64,000 bases of DNA from assembly GCA_020638525.1 (NCBI GenBank), contig JACKIL010000006.1, positions 1 through 64,000 of the forward strand, given 5' to 3'. The position numbers were made by a program, and so were the translations under genes. The stretch comes from Caulobacterales bacterium. Its GTDB lineage: Bacteria; Pseudomonadota; Alphaproteobacteria; Caulobacterales; Parvularculaceae. Below are positions 19,023-28,036 of this stretch, one piece after another. Under the pieces are notes generated by a model. It did not search any database. It saw nothing but the letters and a program-made list of their open reading frames with translations, and was not told the DNA's origin. Every line of letters starts with the position of its first letter. Within the stretch, counting starts at the first letter, position 1.

Positions 19023-19391
19023 TTAAACTTCGTTTCTGATGCGGAATGAGCGCCATAAATCGTGCTCATGCTCGATGCTGCGCTCGATTAGCTCACGCCA
19101 GACGGGTTCGGCGATTCGTTTTGAGAGGCCGGCCGCCTCGCTGGCTGCGAGAACCTTGCTTACGACATCCTCAATGCGGGCCTCATCGCGCACGTCTTCC
19201 AGCCGAGCCTTGATGCGGGCGGCGGCGCCGATATAGCCCTGCCGCGCCGCCATGAGGGCGACGAGCTGTCGGTCGAGGAGATCGATCCCGGCGCGCACCT
19301 CGCCCATGGATCGGCATTCTGCGGCGGGAACGACGCCATCCCGCCCCGCGGGATCCGCCTCCGATTTCAATGACTTCGCTGGTGCGTTCAT
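19023..19391 (-). CDS. chorismate mutase (AroQ type)
   Basis: A 122-residue protein whose C-terminal 90 residues fit the all-helical AroQ chorismate mutase fold: EVRAGIDLLDRQLVALMAAR, then AARIKARLEDVRDEARIEDV, then the third helix EPVWRELIERSIEHE. Conserved residues are the Arg, Asp and Arg of helix 1 and the Lys-x-x-x-x-x-x-Asp segment. It should convert chorismate to prephenate on the route to Phe and Tyr. I placed the start at ATG 19391 (MNAPAKSLK); the frame stays open to 19469, so a longer form is possible. No prephenate dehydratase domain is fused. Its place between lon and hup is unusual. Confidence 0.85.
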   Translation of the reverse strand: MNAPAKSLKSEADPAGRDGVVPAAECRSMGEVRAGIDLLDRQLVALMAARQGYIGAAARIKARLEDVRDEARIEDVVSKVLAASEAAGLSKRIAEPVWRELIERSIEHEHDLWRSFRIRNEV

Positions 19392-19527
19392 AGGCCGGCT
19401 AACCTCGCGAGTTCCTGGAGCGGCGTTTGAACCGCGCCTCGCGGCTCGCGTCCAGCCCTCCCGGCCCATCCTGGGGAAAACCCGCCACGCATCACGTGAA
19501 CGTTCCGAAAGTGCGCATTATTTGCGC

Positions 19528-19556
19528 TTGAAAAGGCGCAAATTCTGCGCTATATG
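19528..19556 (+). promoter_or_regulatory. sigma-70-type promoter for small membrane peptide, with overlapping inverted repeat
   Basis: TTGAAA (19528-19533) and TATATG (19551-19556) are separated by exactly 17 bases, about 90 bases before the small gene at 19648. TTTGCGC (19521-19527) and GCGCAAA (19536-19542) form an inverted repeat that overlaps the -35 box and could be an operator. Confidence 0.6.
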
Positions 19557-19647
19557 ACATTTCAATGACACTTTCGTCACGGTTTTGTAACGCCTACCAG
19601 GTTAAGGCAGTCGGGCCGGCCTAACGGGCCCGAAAAGGAGTAGTAGA

Positions 19648-19782
19648 ATGGCGAACGTTCCCTTCCCGCATTCATCGTCGTCGCTCTCGGGCCTCAAAGT
19701 CGCAATGTTCTATGTGCTGATGGCGGCCCTTGCGATCATGATCGCCGTTCCGGCGGCTATCGCGACGGTTGGCGCGCAATAA
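19648..19782 (+). CDS. 44-residue single-span membrane peptide
   Basis: A short gene reading MANVPFPHSSSSLSGLKVAM followed by a hydrophobic helix (FYVLMAALAIMIAVPAAIAT) and ending VGAQ. Support for it being real comes from a good AAGGAG ribosome site 7 bases upstream, a well-spaced promoter at 19528-19556, and a strong terminator 39 bases downstream. It is probably an inner-membrane microprotein. I recognise no family. It converges with lon and is isolated from other plus-strand genes, so its job cannot be inferred from neighbours. Confidence 0.7.
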   Translation: MANVPFPHSSSSLSGLKVAMFYVLMAALAIMIAVPAAIATVGAQ

Positions 19783-19820
19783 CGCCTCCCCCGCTCCGGC
19801 GGACTTATCAACGGATAAAC

Positions 19821-19854
19821 AAAAACGCGGGCGCCTTCGGGCGCCCGCGTTTTT
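19821..19854. terminator. bidirectional terminator between small peptide gene and lon
   Basis: A perfect 15-base stem (AAAAACGCGGGCGCC and its complement) closes a TTCG tetraloop. A-run and T-run flank it, so it works on both strands and serves the convergent small gene and lon. Confidence 0.95.
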
Positions 19855-19877
19855 CGTTCCTGTAGCGGCGATGACGC

Positions 19878-22271
19878 CTAGTGCGTCACCACCGGCTCGA
19901 CCGTATCCGACTCAGGCGGGCTCGGAAGCTCCGCCGGTTCTTTCCATTCGATCGGCTTCAGCGGCCGCATCAATGCGTGGCTCAGAACCTCATCCACGGT
20001 GGTCACCGGAATGATTTTCATGCCCTGTTTCACATTGTCCGGAATTTCAGCGAGGTCCTTCTCGTTCTCTTCCGGAATGAGCACCGTCTTGATGCCCGCG
20101 CGCAGCGCTGCGAGCAGCTTTTCTTTAAGCCCGCCGATCGCGAGCACGCGCCCGCGCAGCGAGATCTCGCCGGTCATGGCGATATCCTTGTGCACCTCAA
20201 TGCCTGTCAGCACCGAGACGATCGCAGTCGCCATGGCGACGCCCGCAGACGGGCCGTCTTTCGGCGTTGCGCCTTCCGGCACGTGGATGTGGATGTCCGT
20301 CTTCTCGAACACAGGCGGCTCGATGCCGAACTGCGTCGCGCGGCTTCTCACGTAAGAAGACGCGGCCGAGACGGATTCTTTCATCACGTCCTTGAGGTTG
20401 CCCGTCGGCGTCATGCGGCCTTTGCCCGGCATCTTCACCGCTTCGATGGTGAGGATGTCGCCGCCGACCGACGTCCAGGCGAGGCCCGTGACGACGCCCA
20501 CGCGATCCTCGCCTTCGATTTCGCCGTACCGATATTTCGGCACGCCTGCGAAGTCGGCGAGATTGTCCGGCGTCACCTGGACTTTCTTCACGGCGCCGCC
20601 CTCGATTTCGCGCACCGCCTTGCGGGCGAGGCGCGCAAGCTCGCGCTCAAGGTTCCGAACGCCCGCTTCGCGCGTATAGAGGCGAATGAGCTTCAGGAGA
20701 CCTTCATCGGTGATGGTCCATTCCTTATCCGACAGGCCGTGGTCCTTGCGCTGTTTGGGAATGAGGTGGCGCTTCGAGATTTCGACCTTCTCATCCTCCG
20801 TATACCCCGGAATGCGGATGATCTCCATCCGGTCGAGGAGCGGCTGAGGCATGTTGAGGCTGTTCGCCGTCGTGATGAACATGACGTCGCTGAGGTCATA
20901 TTCGACCTCGAGATAGTGGTCCATGAAGGTGCCGTTCTGCTCGGGGTCGAGAACCTCAAGCAGCGCGGAGGACGGATCGCCCCGGAAGTCCTGGCCCATC
21001 TTGTCGATCTCATCGAGCAGGAAGAGCGGGTTCGACTTCTTGGCCTTCTTCATCGACTGGATGATCTTGCCGGGCATCGAGCCGATATAAGTGCGCCGGT
21101 GACCGCGGATTTCCGCTTCGTCGCGCACGCCGCCGAGCGACACGCGCACGAATTCGCGTCCCGTCGCCGCCGCGATCGACTTGCCGAGCGAGGTCTTGCC
21201 GACGCCCGGAGGTCCGACGAGGCAGAGGATCGGGCCTTTCATCTTGCCCATGCGCTTTTGCACGGCGAGATATTCGATGATCCGCTCCTTGACTTTATCA
21301 AGGCCGTAATGATCCGCCTCAAGAACTTCTTCGGCTTTCTTGAGATCGGATTTGACCTTGGAACGCGCATTCCACGGAATGGAGAGCAGCCAGTCGAGAT
21401 AGTTGCGCACGACCGTCGATTCCGCGGACATCGGCGACATCTGGCGCAGCTTCTTCAGCTCGGCTTCGGCTTTCGTCTTGGCTTCCTTGGAAAGCTTCGT
21501 CTTGTTGATGCGATCTTCTAGTTCGGCGACTTCATCGCGTCCGTCATCGGACTCGCCGAGCTCCTTCTGGATCGCCTTCATCTGCTCGTTGAGATAGTAC
21601 TCGCGCTGCGTCTTCTCCATCTGCCGCTTCACGCGGTTGCGGATTTTCTTCTCCACCTGGAGGACGCTCATCTCGCCTTCCATCAGGGCGTAGACGCGCT
21701 CAAGCCGTTCAATCGTGTTGAAGAGGCTCAGCAGCTCCTGCTTCTCGTTGAGCTTGATATTGAGATGCGAAGCGACCGTGTCGGCGAGCTGGGCCGGGTC
21801 TTCGATCTGGTTGATCGAGACGATGACCTCAGGCGCGACGCGCCGGTTGAGCTTCACATAGGCTTCGAACTGCGAAATCACCGAGCGCGAAAGCGCTTCG
21901 ATTTCGCGCGGGTCGGCCGCGATTTCATCGGGCGCCTTGGCTTCGGCCTCGAAGTAATCGTCGGTCTTCGTAAACTTCACGATCTGCGCGCGGCGCTCGC
22001 CTTCGACGAGCACCTTCACCGTGCCGTCGGGAAGCTTCAGAAGCTGCAGCACCGACGCGATGACGCCGATGTCGTAAATTCCCTCCGGAGACGGATCATT
22101 ATCCCCGGCGTCCTTTTGCGCCGCCAGAAGAATTTTCCGGTCGTTCTCCATCACGTTTTCGAGGGCGCGCACGGATTTCTCGCGGCCGACGAAAAGCGGC
22201 ACGACCATCGACGGAAAGACCACGATGTCGCGCAAGGGCAGAACGGGATAAACTGTGTTTTCAGTCATCAA
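19878..22271 (-). CDS. lon: ATP-dependent protease Lon
   Basis: A 797-residue LonA protease: N-terminal substrate-binding domain (YPVLPLRDIVVFPSMVVPLF), coiled-coil middle, AAA+ module with Walker A GPPGVGKTSLGKS (about 355) and Walker B PLFLLDEIDKM, and C-terminal serine/lysine protease domain with catalytic Ser in DGPSAGVAMA (about 677) and Lys about 43 residues later. It degrades misfolded and regulatory proteins in the cytoplasm. Length is normal. It follows clpX on the same strand after 300 bases and a clpX terminator, so it has its own promoter in that gap. Confidence 0.97.
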   Translation of the reverse strand: MMTENTVYPVLPLRDIVVFPSMVVPLFVGREKSVRALENVMENDRKILLAAQKDAGDNDPSPEGIYDIGVIASVLQLLKLPDGTVKVLVEGERRAQIVKFTKTDDYFEAEAKAPDEIAADPREIEALSRSVISQFEAYVKLNRRVAPEVIVSINQIEDPAQLADTVASHLNIKLNEKQELLSLFNTIERLERVYALMEGEMSVLQVEKKIRNRVKRQMEKTQREYYLNEQMKAIQKELGESDDGRDEVAELEDRINKTKLSKEAKTKAEAELKKLRQMSPMSAESTVVRNYLDWLLSIPWNARSKVKSDLKKAEEVLEADHYGLDKVKERIIEYLAVQKRMGKMKGPILCLVGPPGVGKTSLGKSIAAATGREFVRVSLGGVRDEAEIRGHRRTYIGSMPGKIIQSMKKAKKSNPLFLLDEIDKMGQDFRGDPSSALLEVLDPEQNGTFMDHYLEVEYDLSDVMFITTANSLNMPQPLLDRMEIIRIPGYTEDEKVEISKRHLIPKQRKDHGLSDKEWTITDEGLLKLIRLYTREAGVRNLERELARLARKAVREIEGGAVKKVQVTPDNLADFAGVPKYRYGEIEGEDRVGVVTGLAWTSVGGDILTIEAVKMPGKGRMTPTGNLKDVMKESVSAASSYVRSRATQFGIEPPVFEKTDIHIHVPEGATPKDGPSAGVAMATAIVSVLTGIEVHKDIAMTGEISLRGRVLAIGGLKEKLLAALRAGIKTVLIPEENEKDLAEIPDNVKQGMKIIPVTTVDEVLSHALMRPLKPIEWKEPAELPSPPESDTVEPVVTH

Positions 22272-22505
22272 ACCACACCTCTACGTTTGGGCCCGATACG
22301 CGGCGCCCGAGCTCTTGCGCGTCCGCCCCATTATGGCGGCCGCCTGTTAACGCAATGCGGATTTCGGGAAATTTCCCGGGCCCCGGAGAGCGCCCCGACG
22401 GCGACCGCCACGCGAGTCTAGGCGGCGGACACGCCCATAATGTGGCGTTCCGGGAGGCGCTTTCAAGGCGCAAATTCCCCCGCCGGTTTCGCGCTTTCCC
22501 CGTGG

Positions 22506-22538
22506 AAAAGGAAAGACCGGCTCGCAGAGGAGCCGGCC
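22506..22538 (-). terminator. terminator of clpX
   Basis: CCGGCTC and GAGCCGG (22517-22523 and 22530-22536) form the stem, extended by partial pairing. On the minus strand the pyrimidine tract CTTTCCTTTT follows. It lies about 35 bases after the clpX stop. The rest of the gap down to lon (22272-22505) shows no gene. Confidence 0.75.
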
Positions 22539-22571
22539 TTGCGGAATTTGATGGCGCGTGAGGCCAGCGTG

Positions 22572-23858
22572 TTAAGCGCTGGCGTCAGCTTCGACGGCTT
22601 CCTTGCCGCGGCGCTCTTCATAGATGTAGAGCGGCTTGGCGTTGCCTTCGACGACTTCTGCGTTGACGACGACTTCGACGACGCCGTCGAGCGTCGGCAG
22701 TTCGAACATCGAATCAAGCAGGATGCCTTCCATGATGGAGCGAAGGCCGCGCGCGCCGGTCTTGCGCGCGATCGCCTTGCGCGCCACCGCCGTCTTCGCG
22801 TCTTCCGTGAAAGTGAGCTTCACGTCTTCCATCTCGAAGAGGCGCTGATACTGCTTGATGAGCGCGTTCTTCGGCGAGGTCAGGATCTGGATGAGCGCGG
22901 CCTCGTCGAGATCTTCGAGGGTCGCGATCACCGGCAGACGGCCGATGAATTCCGGAATGAGGCCGAACTTCAGGAGATCTTCCGGCTCGGCTTCACGCAG
23001 AACTTCGCCGACGCGGCGATCGTCCGGCGCCGTCACTTTGGCGGCGAAGCCGATCGAGGTGCCGGCGCGGCGTGCAGCGATGATCTTTTCAATGCCCGCG
23101 AACGCGCCGCCGACGATGAAGAGAATGTTCGTCGTGTCGACCTGCAGGAATTCCTGCTGCGGATGCTTGCGGCCGCCTTGCGGAGGAACGCTCGCAACCG
23201 TGCCTTCCATGATCTTCAGAAGCGCCTGCTGCACGCCCTCGCCCGACACGTCGCGCGTGATCGACGGGTTGTCGGACTTGCGGGAAATCTTGTCGACCTC
23301 GTCGATGTAGACGATGCCGCGCTGCGCGCGTTCGACATTGTAGTCGGCCGACTGCAGGAGCTTCAGGATGATGTTCTCGACATCCTCGCCGACATAACCG
23401 GCTTCGGTGAGCGTCGTCGCATCCGCCATCGTAAACGGCACGTCGAGAATGCGCGCGAGCGTTTGCGCAAGCAGCGTCTTGCCCGAACCGGTCGGACCGA
23501 TGAGCAGAATGTTCGACTTGGCGAGTTCGACGTCGTTGTTCTTCGTCGCGTGGTTAAGGCGCTTGTAGTGATTGTGCACCGCCACCGCGAGAACGCGCTT
23601 GGCGTAGTTCTGCCCGATCACATAGTCGTCAAGAACCTTGTGTATCTGTTGGGGGCTCGGAACCCCGTCGCCCGCCTTAACCAACGAGGATTTCGATTCC
23701 TCGCGGATGATGTCCATGCACAGCTCGACGCATTCATCGCAGATGAAAACAGTCGGGCCCGCAATGAGCTTGCGGACTTCGTGCTGGCTCTTGCCGCAGA
23801 ACGAACAGTAGAGGGTGTTCTTCCCGTCGCCGCTTGATTTGCCGCCGACTTTGCTCAC
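22572..23858 (-). CDS. clpX: ClpX, ATPase subunit of the Clp protease
   Basis: A 428-residue AAA+ unfoldase. The N-terminal four-cysteine zinc domain is CSFCGKS ... CDECVELC (about 18-47). Walker A is GPTGSGKTLLAQ, Walker B is IVYIDEVDKI, and the RPR/pore and sensor motifs of the family are present (GEGVQQALLKIMEGT, ARGLRSIME). It unfolds tagged substrates and feeds them to ClpP, encoded 273 bases upstream on the same strand. Full length, intact. Confidence 0.97.
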   Translation of the reverse strand: MSKVGGKSSGDGKNTLYCSFCGKSQHEVRKLIAGPTVFICDECVELCMDIIREESKSSLVKAGDGVPSPQQIHKVLDDYVIGQNYAKRVLAVAVHNHYKRLNHATKNNDVELAKSNILLIGPTGSGKTLLAQTLARILDVPFTMADATTLTEAGYVGEDVENIILKLLQSADYNVERAQRGIVYIDEVDKISRKSDNPSITRDVSGEGVQQALLKIMEGTVASVPPQGGRKHPQQEFLQVDTTNILFIVGGAFAGIEKIIAARRAGTSIGFAAKVTAPDDRRVGEVLREAEPEDLLKFGLIPEFIGRLPVIATLEDLDEAALIQILTSPKNALIKQYQRLFEMEDVKLTFTEDAKTAVARKAIARKTGARGLRSIMEGILLDSMFELPTLDGVVEVVVNAEVVEGNAKPLYIYEERRGKEAVEADASA

Positions 23859-24131
23859 GCTGACTAAACTCCTCTTCGGCGCCGCTCATAGACGGCGTTG
23901 GTGGCGGTACGGCCCGCAAACAGGCCGGATTCAGTCTCGGCTCCGGCGCCGATTATTCTGGCGATGTTGGCGCTGGCATTTAAGGCCGCCCCGTCTCCGC
24001 CCTTCGCGTCAGGTCCGCCCGAGAGCGTTGCACGAAGGGCGCCAGCGCTCCGCTCCGCCTTCAGACGGCTATTCGACCATATTCTCCCAAGCCCGATCAA
24101 GCCGCCTTTTCCCGTGGGTCTTACCCGGCTG

Positions 24132-24764
24132 TTAACGCTCGCCGTCGCCGCCGCCCGGCCGCTCGGCGAGGACCGTGTCGATGAGGCCGAAATCGCGCGC
24201 CTCATCGGGCGCCATGAAGTGGTCCCGGTCGAGGGTTCTCTCAATGACATCATAGGGTTGGCCGGTGTGGTGAACGTAAATCTCGTTCAGCCGGCGCTTG
24301 ATCTTGATGATGTCCTGGGCGTGGCGCTCGATATCCGAGGCCTGGCCCTGGAATCCGCCCGAGGGCTGGTGGACCATGATCCGCGAATTCGGGAGCGAGA
24401 AACGCATGTCTTTTTCGCCCGCCGTGAGCAGCAGCGAGCCCATGGAGGCCGCCATGCCGATGCACATGGTCGAGACCGCGGGGCGGATGAACTGCATGGT
24501 GTCGTACATGGCGAGGCCCGCCGAAACCGAGCCGCCCGGCGAATTGATATAGAAGGCGATTTCCTTCTTGGGGTTCTCGGCCTCAAGGAACAGGAGCTGG
24601 GCGACGATCAGCGTCGACACCTGGTCGTGGACCGGGCCCGAGAGGAAAATGATGCGCTCCTTGAGGAGGCGCGAATAGATGTCGTAGGCGCGCTCGCCGC
24701 GGCTCGACTGCTCGACCACCATCGGCACGAGCGTGTTCATGTAGATATCTAGCGGGTCCTTCAT
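24132..24764 (-). CDS. clpP: ClpP, proteolytic subunit of the Clp protease
   Basis: A 210-residue serine peptidase of family S14. Catalytic Ser107 lies in GMAASMGS and His132 in RIMVHQPSGG, with the oxyanion region FYINSPGGSVSAG at 71-83. It forms the double-heptamer chamber that works with ClpX, the next gene. The 273-base gap to clpX (23859-24131) has no gene and probably holds the clpX promoter. Length is normal for the family. Confidence 0.97.
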   Translation of the reverse strand: MKDPLDIYMNTLVPMVVEQSSRGERAYDIYSRLLKERIIFLSGPVHDQVSTLIVAQLLFLEAENPKKEIAFYINSPGGSVSAGLAMYDTMQFIRPAVSTMCIGMAASMGSLLLTAGEKDMRFSLPNSRIMVHQPSGGFQGQASDIERHAQDIIKIKRRLNEIYVHHTGQPYDVIERTLDRDHFMAPDEARDFGLIDTVLAERPGGGDGER

Positions 24765-24979
24765 CGGGTCGTTCCACTCACCTTTGCCGCGCAGCGCCGA
24801 GGGGCCGTTCCCCTCATGCGCGAGACGCCATCGTTAATATGGGATGTCGGCCCCGGCGCGCTACCCCACAGAAGCAGGCATCCTAGCCCAACTTGGCTTA
24901 AGCGACGGTTATTCTCGGATAATATCAAGCCCACCCAAGCACTTGCGGAAAATTTCCTGCGCCGGGGGCCATCCTCCGG

Positions 24980-26200
24980 TCAGGGCTGCTCCGCGCCTGC
25001 CGTATTTCGCTCGGCGGCTTTCAGGACGCGAAGGAAGTTTTCCCCAGAGAACTTGGCCAGCTCATCCTCGGTCCACCCCCTCGCCGCCAGCTCCTTAAGA
25101 AGCGCGGGAAATGTGGAAACATCCTCCAGACCCTTAACCTTGTGAGAGGAGATGCCGTCGAAATCGGACCCCAACCCGACATGGTCAACGCCAGCAACGG
25201 ACCGAACGTGTTCAATATGATCCGCAACATCAGCGATCGTCGCTTCGGGCGCCGGATGGGAGGCCTGCCATTGATCCCAGGCCTTGTCGGCCTCCGCCTC
25301 GCTCATCTTCCCTGCGCCGACGTCCGCGGTGATGCTGTCGGAAAGGTCCTCCATTTCCGCCATCCATTCCGCATAGGCCGTTGAAGAGAAGTACGGCACG
25401 AACGAAACCATAACGAGACCGCCATTGGCGCGCAGGCGCGCAAGCACCTCGTCAGGCACGTTGCGCTCGACGTCGACGAGCGCGCGCGACGATGAGTGGC
25501 TGAAGATTACAGGAGCGGTTGCGATGTCGAGGACATCGTTCATCGTGTCGGTGGAAACATGCGATAAATCAATCAGTACGCCGATCCTGTTCATCTCCCG
25601 CACCATATCGGCGCCAAGCGGGGAAAGTCCGCCATGCCGAGGCGTGTCGTCAGAGCCGTCGGCGAGATCGTTGGTGTCATAGGCGAGCGTCACCGCGCGC
25701 AATCCTAGGCGATGAAGCGTCCGCAGCATCACGGTAGAGTTCTCCAGACGCGTCGCGCCTTCCAGCGTCGGTACGATTGCGATGCGCCCGCTTTTCCAGA
25801 TCCGGCGAACATCATCGGCGCTCGCGGCGATTTCGAGATCCGCCGGGTATCGCGCCGTCAGCCTATGCAGGAAATCAAATGCCTCCAGCGTATCGCGCGT
25901 GGCGTTTCCGGGCCCGAACACATTGAGCAACTGGGCGCCGACCCGACCCTCTCGCCAACGCGGAATGTCGGTGTCGCCCTCTACAGCGCCGCCGATGTCG
26001 TAAGCGTCGGGCCCGCGCGGACACGCCGCGCAGTCCATGTACTGAATGAAAAGATCGTTATGGCCGTCAATCAGCGGAGTCCGGCGCAAAGCCGCCTCTA
26101 CGACGTCCATACTCCGCTTGCTCTTTGCGTCGGCGGCGCCGACCGAGAGCATCGCGGCCATCGCGAGCAGGATTGCAGCCGCCGTGACAACCCGCGCCAT
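24980..26200 (-). CDS. membrane dipeptidase, peptidase family M19
   Basis: A 406-residue protein with a signal peptide (MARVVTAAAILLAMAAMLSV...ADA). The M19 renal-dipeptidase pattern follows: metal-binding LIDGHNDLF near residue 40, the metal-bridging Glu in PTLEGATRLEN, the active-site region LIDLSHVS, VIFSHSSSRAL, and the late GLGSDFDGI. Such zinc enzymes cleave dipeptides or related amides, here probably in the periplasm. It sits between tig and clpP, an insertion in the otherwise conserved tig-clpP-clpX block. Confidence 0.92.
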   Translation of the reverse strand: MARVVTAAAILLAMAAMLSVGAADAKSKRSMDVVEAALRRTPLIDGHNDLFIQYMDCAACPRGPDAYDIGGAVEGDTDIPRWREGRVGAQLLNVFGPGNATRDTLEAFDFLHRLTARYPADLEIAASADDVRRIWKSGRIAIVPTLEGATRLENSTVMLRTLHRLGLRAVTLAYDTNDLADGSDDTPRHGGLSPLGADMVREMNRIGVLIDLSHVSTDTMNDVLDIATAPVIFSHSSSRALVDVERNVPDEVLARLRANGGLVMVSFVPYFSSTAYAEWMAEMEDLSDSITADVGAGKMSEAEADKAWDQWQASHPAPEATIADVADHIEHVRSVAGVDHVGLGSDFDGISSHKVKGLEDVSTFPALLKELAARGWTEDELAKFSGENFLRVLKAAERNTAGAEQP

Positions 26201-26284
26201 CGCTCACCTCGACCGCCAAAACCGCGCGCGGCGATAATGCGCGCGAACGCAGCCAGCCTCAAGTGAGTTGGCGAACCGCCCGAT

Positions 26285-27658
26285 CTAGGCCGCCTCGTCT
26301 TCGCCTTCCGGGTCTTTCTGAAGGTCTTCTTTCGTAACCTTCTTGTCGGTCACCGCCGCCCGCTCGATGATGTAGTCGACGACGCGCTCTTCGAAGAGCG
26401 GCGCGCGGATCTGGGCGAGCGCCTGCGGGTCGCGCTGGTAATATTGCAGGACCTGCTGCGGGTTGATGTCCTGACCCTGCATCTGGAGGATCTGGGCGTC
26501 GCGCAGCGCCTGTTCCTGAATAGCGCGCTGGAGGAGGTCCGACGGGACTTTCACTTCGGCGCGCTTGCCGATCTCGGCGAGGACCAGGCCGAGGCGAACG
26601 CGGCGGCCCGCGATCTTGCGGTACTCTTCCTTGAGTTCGTCTTCCGACTTGTCCTTATCTTCCTCGTCGCGCTCGGCGTTTTCGACCTGCGCCCAAATCT
26701 GGTTGAATTCAGCTTCGACCATGCCTTTCGGCAGTTCGAAGTCGTGGGCGGCGTCGAGCTTGTCGAGAAGCGCGCGCTTGATGTGGCCGCGCGACAGGCG
26801 CTTGTAGTCGGCTTCAATACGCTCGCGAATGCGCGACTTCAGCTCATCAAGGCTTTCGAGGCCGAGCTTCTTGGCGAGCTCGTCGTCGATCTTGGTTTCT
26901 TCCGGCGCTTTGATTTCCGTCACCGTCACGGCGAAAACCGCATCTTTGCCCGCGAGGGTCTTCGCGCCGTATTCTTCCGGGAAAGTCACTTTCACCGAAA
27001 CTTCGTCGCCGACCTTCGAACCTTCGAGCTGGTCTTCAAACCCCGGAATGAACCGGCCCGAGCCGAGAACGATTTCCTGGCCCTCGCCCTTGCCGCCGTC
27101 GAATTCGACGCCGTCGATCGAGCCGACATAGTCGATGACGAGAAGATCGCCCTTCTGGGCTTTCTCTTTCTTGTCACGCGCCGTGTAGGATTTCTGTTGA
27201 TCGGCGATGTTCTTCAGCGCTTCGTCGATATCGCCGTCTTCGACATCGGCCACGGGGCGCGACAGCTTCAGCGTCGCAACATCCATCGGCTCGAAGGACG
27301 GCAGCACTTCGGCGTGCACGTCATATTCAAGGTCGGCCTTGCCTTCCATCACAGCTTCCATGTCGCCATGGAAATGCGGATGCGGCTGCGTCGCCGGCTG
27401 AAGGTTGCGGTCGCTGAAGGCTTTCGTCGACGTTTCGTTGACGATGTCCTGAACGATCTCGCCCATGACGCCGCGGCCATACATCTTCTTGAGGAAGGAG
27501 ACCGGCGCCTTGCCTTTGCGGAAGCCTTTCAGCTGCACGCGGCCTTTCATCTTCTCAAGGCGCGCCGTCAGCTTCTTGTCGAGTTCGGCGGCCGAGACTT
27601 TCACCGTAAAGTGGCGATCAAGACCTTCGGCGCTCTTTTCAATCACTTCCATTTTCAA
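26285..27658 (-). CDS. tig: trigger factor, ribosome-associated chaperone
   Basis: A 457-residue protein with the three trigger factor parts: the ribosome-binding domain with GFRKGKAP (about 45-52), an FKBP-type prolyl isomerase domain at about 160-245 (KGDLLVIDYVGSIDGVEFDG), and the helical chaperone C-domain ending in an acidic tail. It binds nascent chains at the ribosome exit. The gene is next to tRNA-Leu and upstream of the clp genes, the usual alphaproteobacterial order. Confidence 0.96.
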   Translation of the reverse strand: MKMEVIEKSAEGLDRHFTVKVSAAELDKKLTARLEKMKGRVQLKGFRKGKAPVSFLKKMYGRGVMGEIVQDIVNETSTKAFSDRNLQPATQPHPHFHGDMEAVMEGKADLEYDVHAEVLPSFEPMDVATLKLSRPVADVEDGDIDEALKNIADQQKSYTARDKKEKAQKGDLLVIDYVGSIDGVEFDGGKGEGQEIVLGSGRFIPGFEDQLEGSKVGDEVSVKVTFPEEYGAKTLAGKDAVFAVTVTEIKAPEETKIDDELAKKLGLESLDELKSRIRERIEADYKRLSRGHIKRALLDKLDAAHDFELPKGMVEAEFNQIWAQVENAERDEEDKDKSEDELKEEYRKIAGRRVRLGLVLAEIGKRAEVKVPSDLLQRAIQEQALRDAQILQMQGQDINPQQVLQYYQRDPQALAQIRAPLFEERVVDYIIERAAVTDKKVTKEDLQKDPEGEDEAA

Positions 27659-27791
27659 TCCGCCCTAATCTCTTTCAGTGCGTCCGCGCCGGGACGCCCG
27701 TCGCAGTGTTCGTCTTCAATTCTCATTCCACTCTCAGCCGCCCGAACCTCGGACGGCCAGCCGAGCCGAAGCTCGCGCTGCGAGCGGAGGC

Positions 27792-27876
27792 TGGTGCGGA
27801 TGAGAGGACTCGAACCTCCACGGGTCGCCCCACTGGAACCTAAATCCAGCGCGTCTACCAGTTCCGCCACATCCGC
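27792..27876 (-). tRNA. tRNA-Leu (UAG)
   Basis: An 85-base class II tRNA with encoded CCA. The acceptor stem is GCGGATG paired with CATCCGC. The anticodon arm CTGGA-TTTAGGT-TCCAG gives anticodon TAG. A long variable arm (TGGGGCGACCCGT) follows, then the T-loop TTCGAGT. It precedes tig on the same strand. Confidence 0.97.
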
Positions 27877-28036
27877 TTACGTATGCGCGACAGCGAGGCG
27901 CGTTTGTCGCGCGCCCTCGCCTTCGGAGCGCGCTTCTATAGCAGAGGAAACGGCCCCGTCCAGCGCTTCCGGCGCTGTTTTCGAAGGGCTTCCGACAATT
28001 CTGCTGCGGCTCGCGAGCCGCTGTTGATCGCCCCGG

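Noticed and set aside
19881..21521. 546-codon open frame on the plus strand
   Set aside because: It lies wholly antisense to lon. Its product is Arg/His-rich with no motif, as expected from a GC-rich antisense frame.
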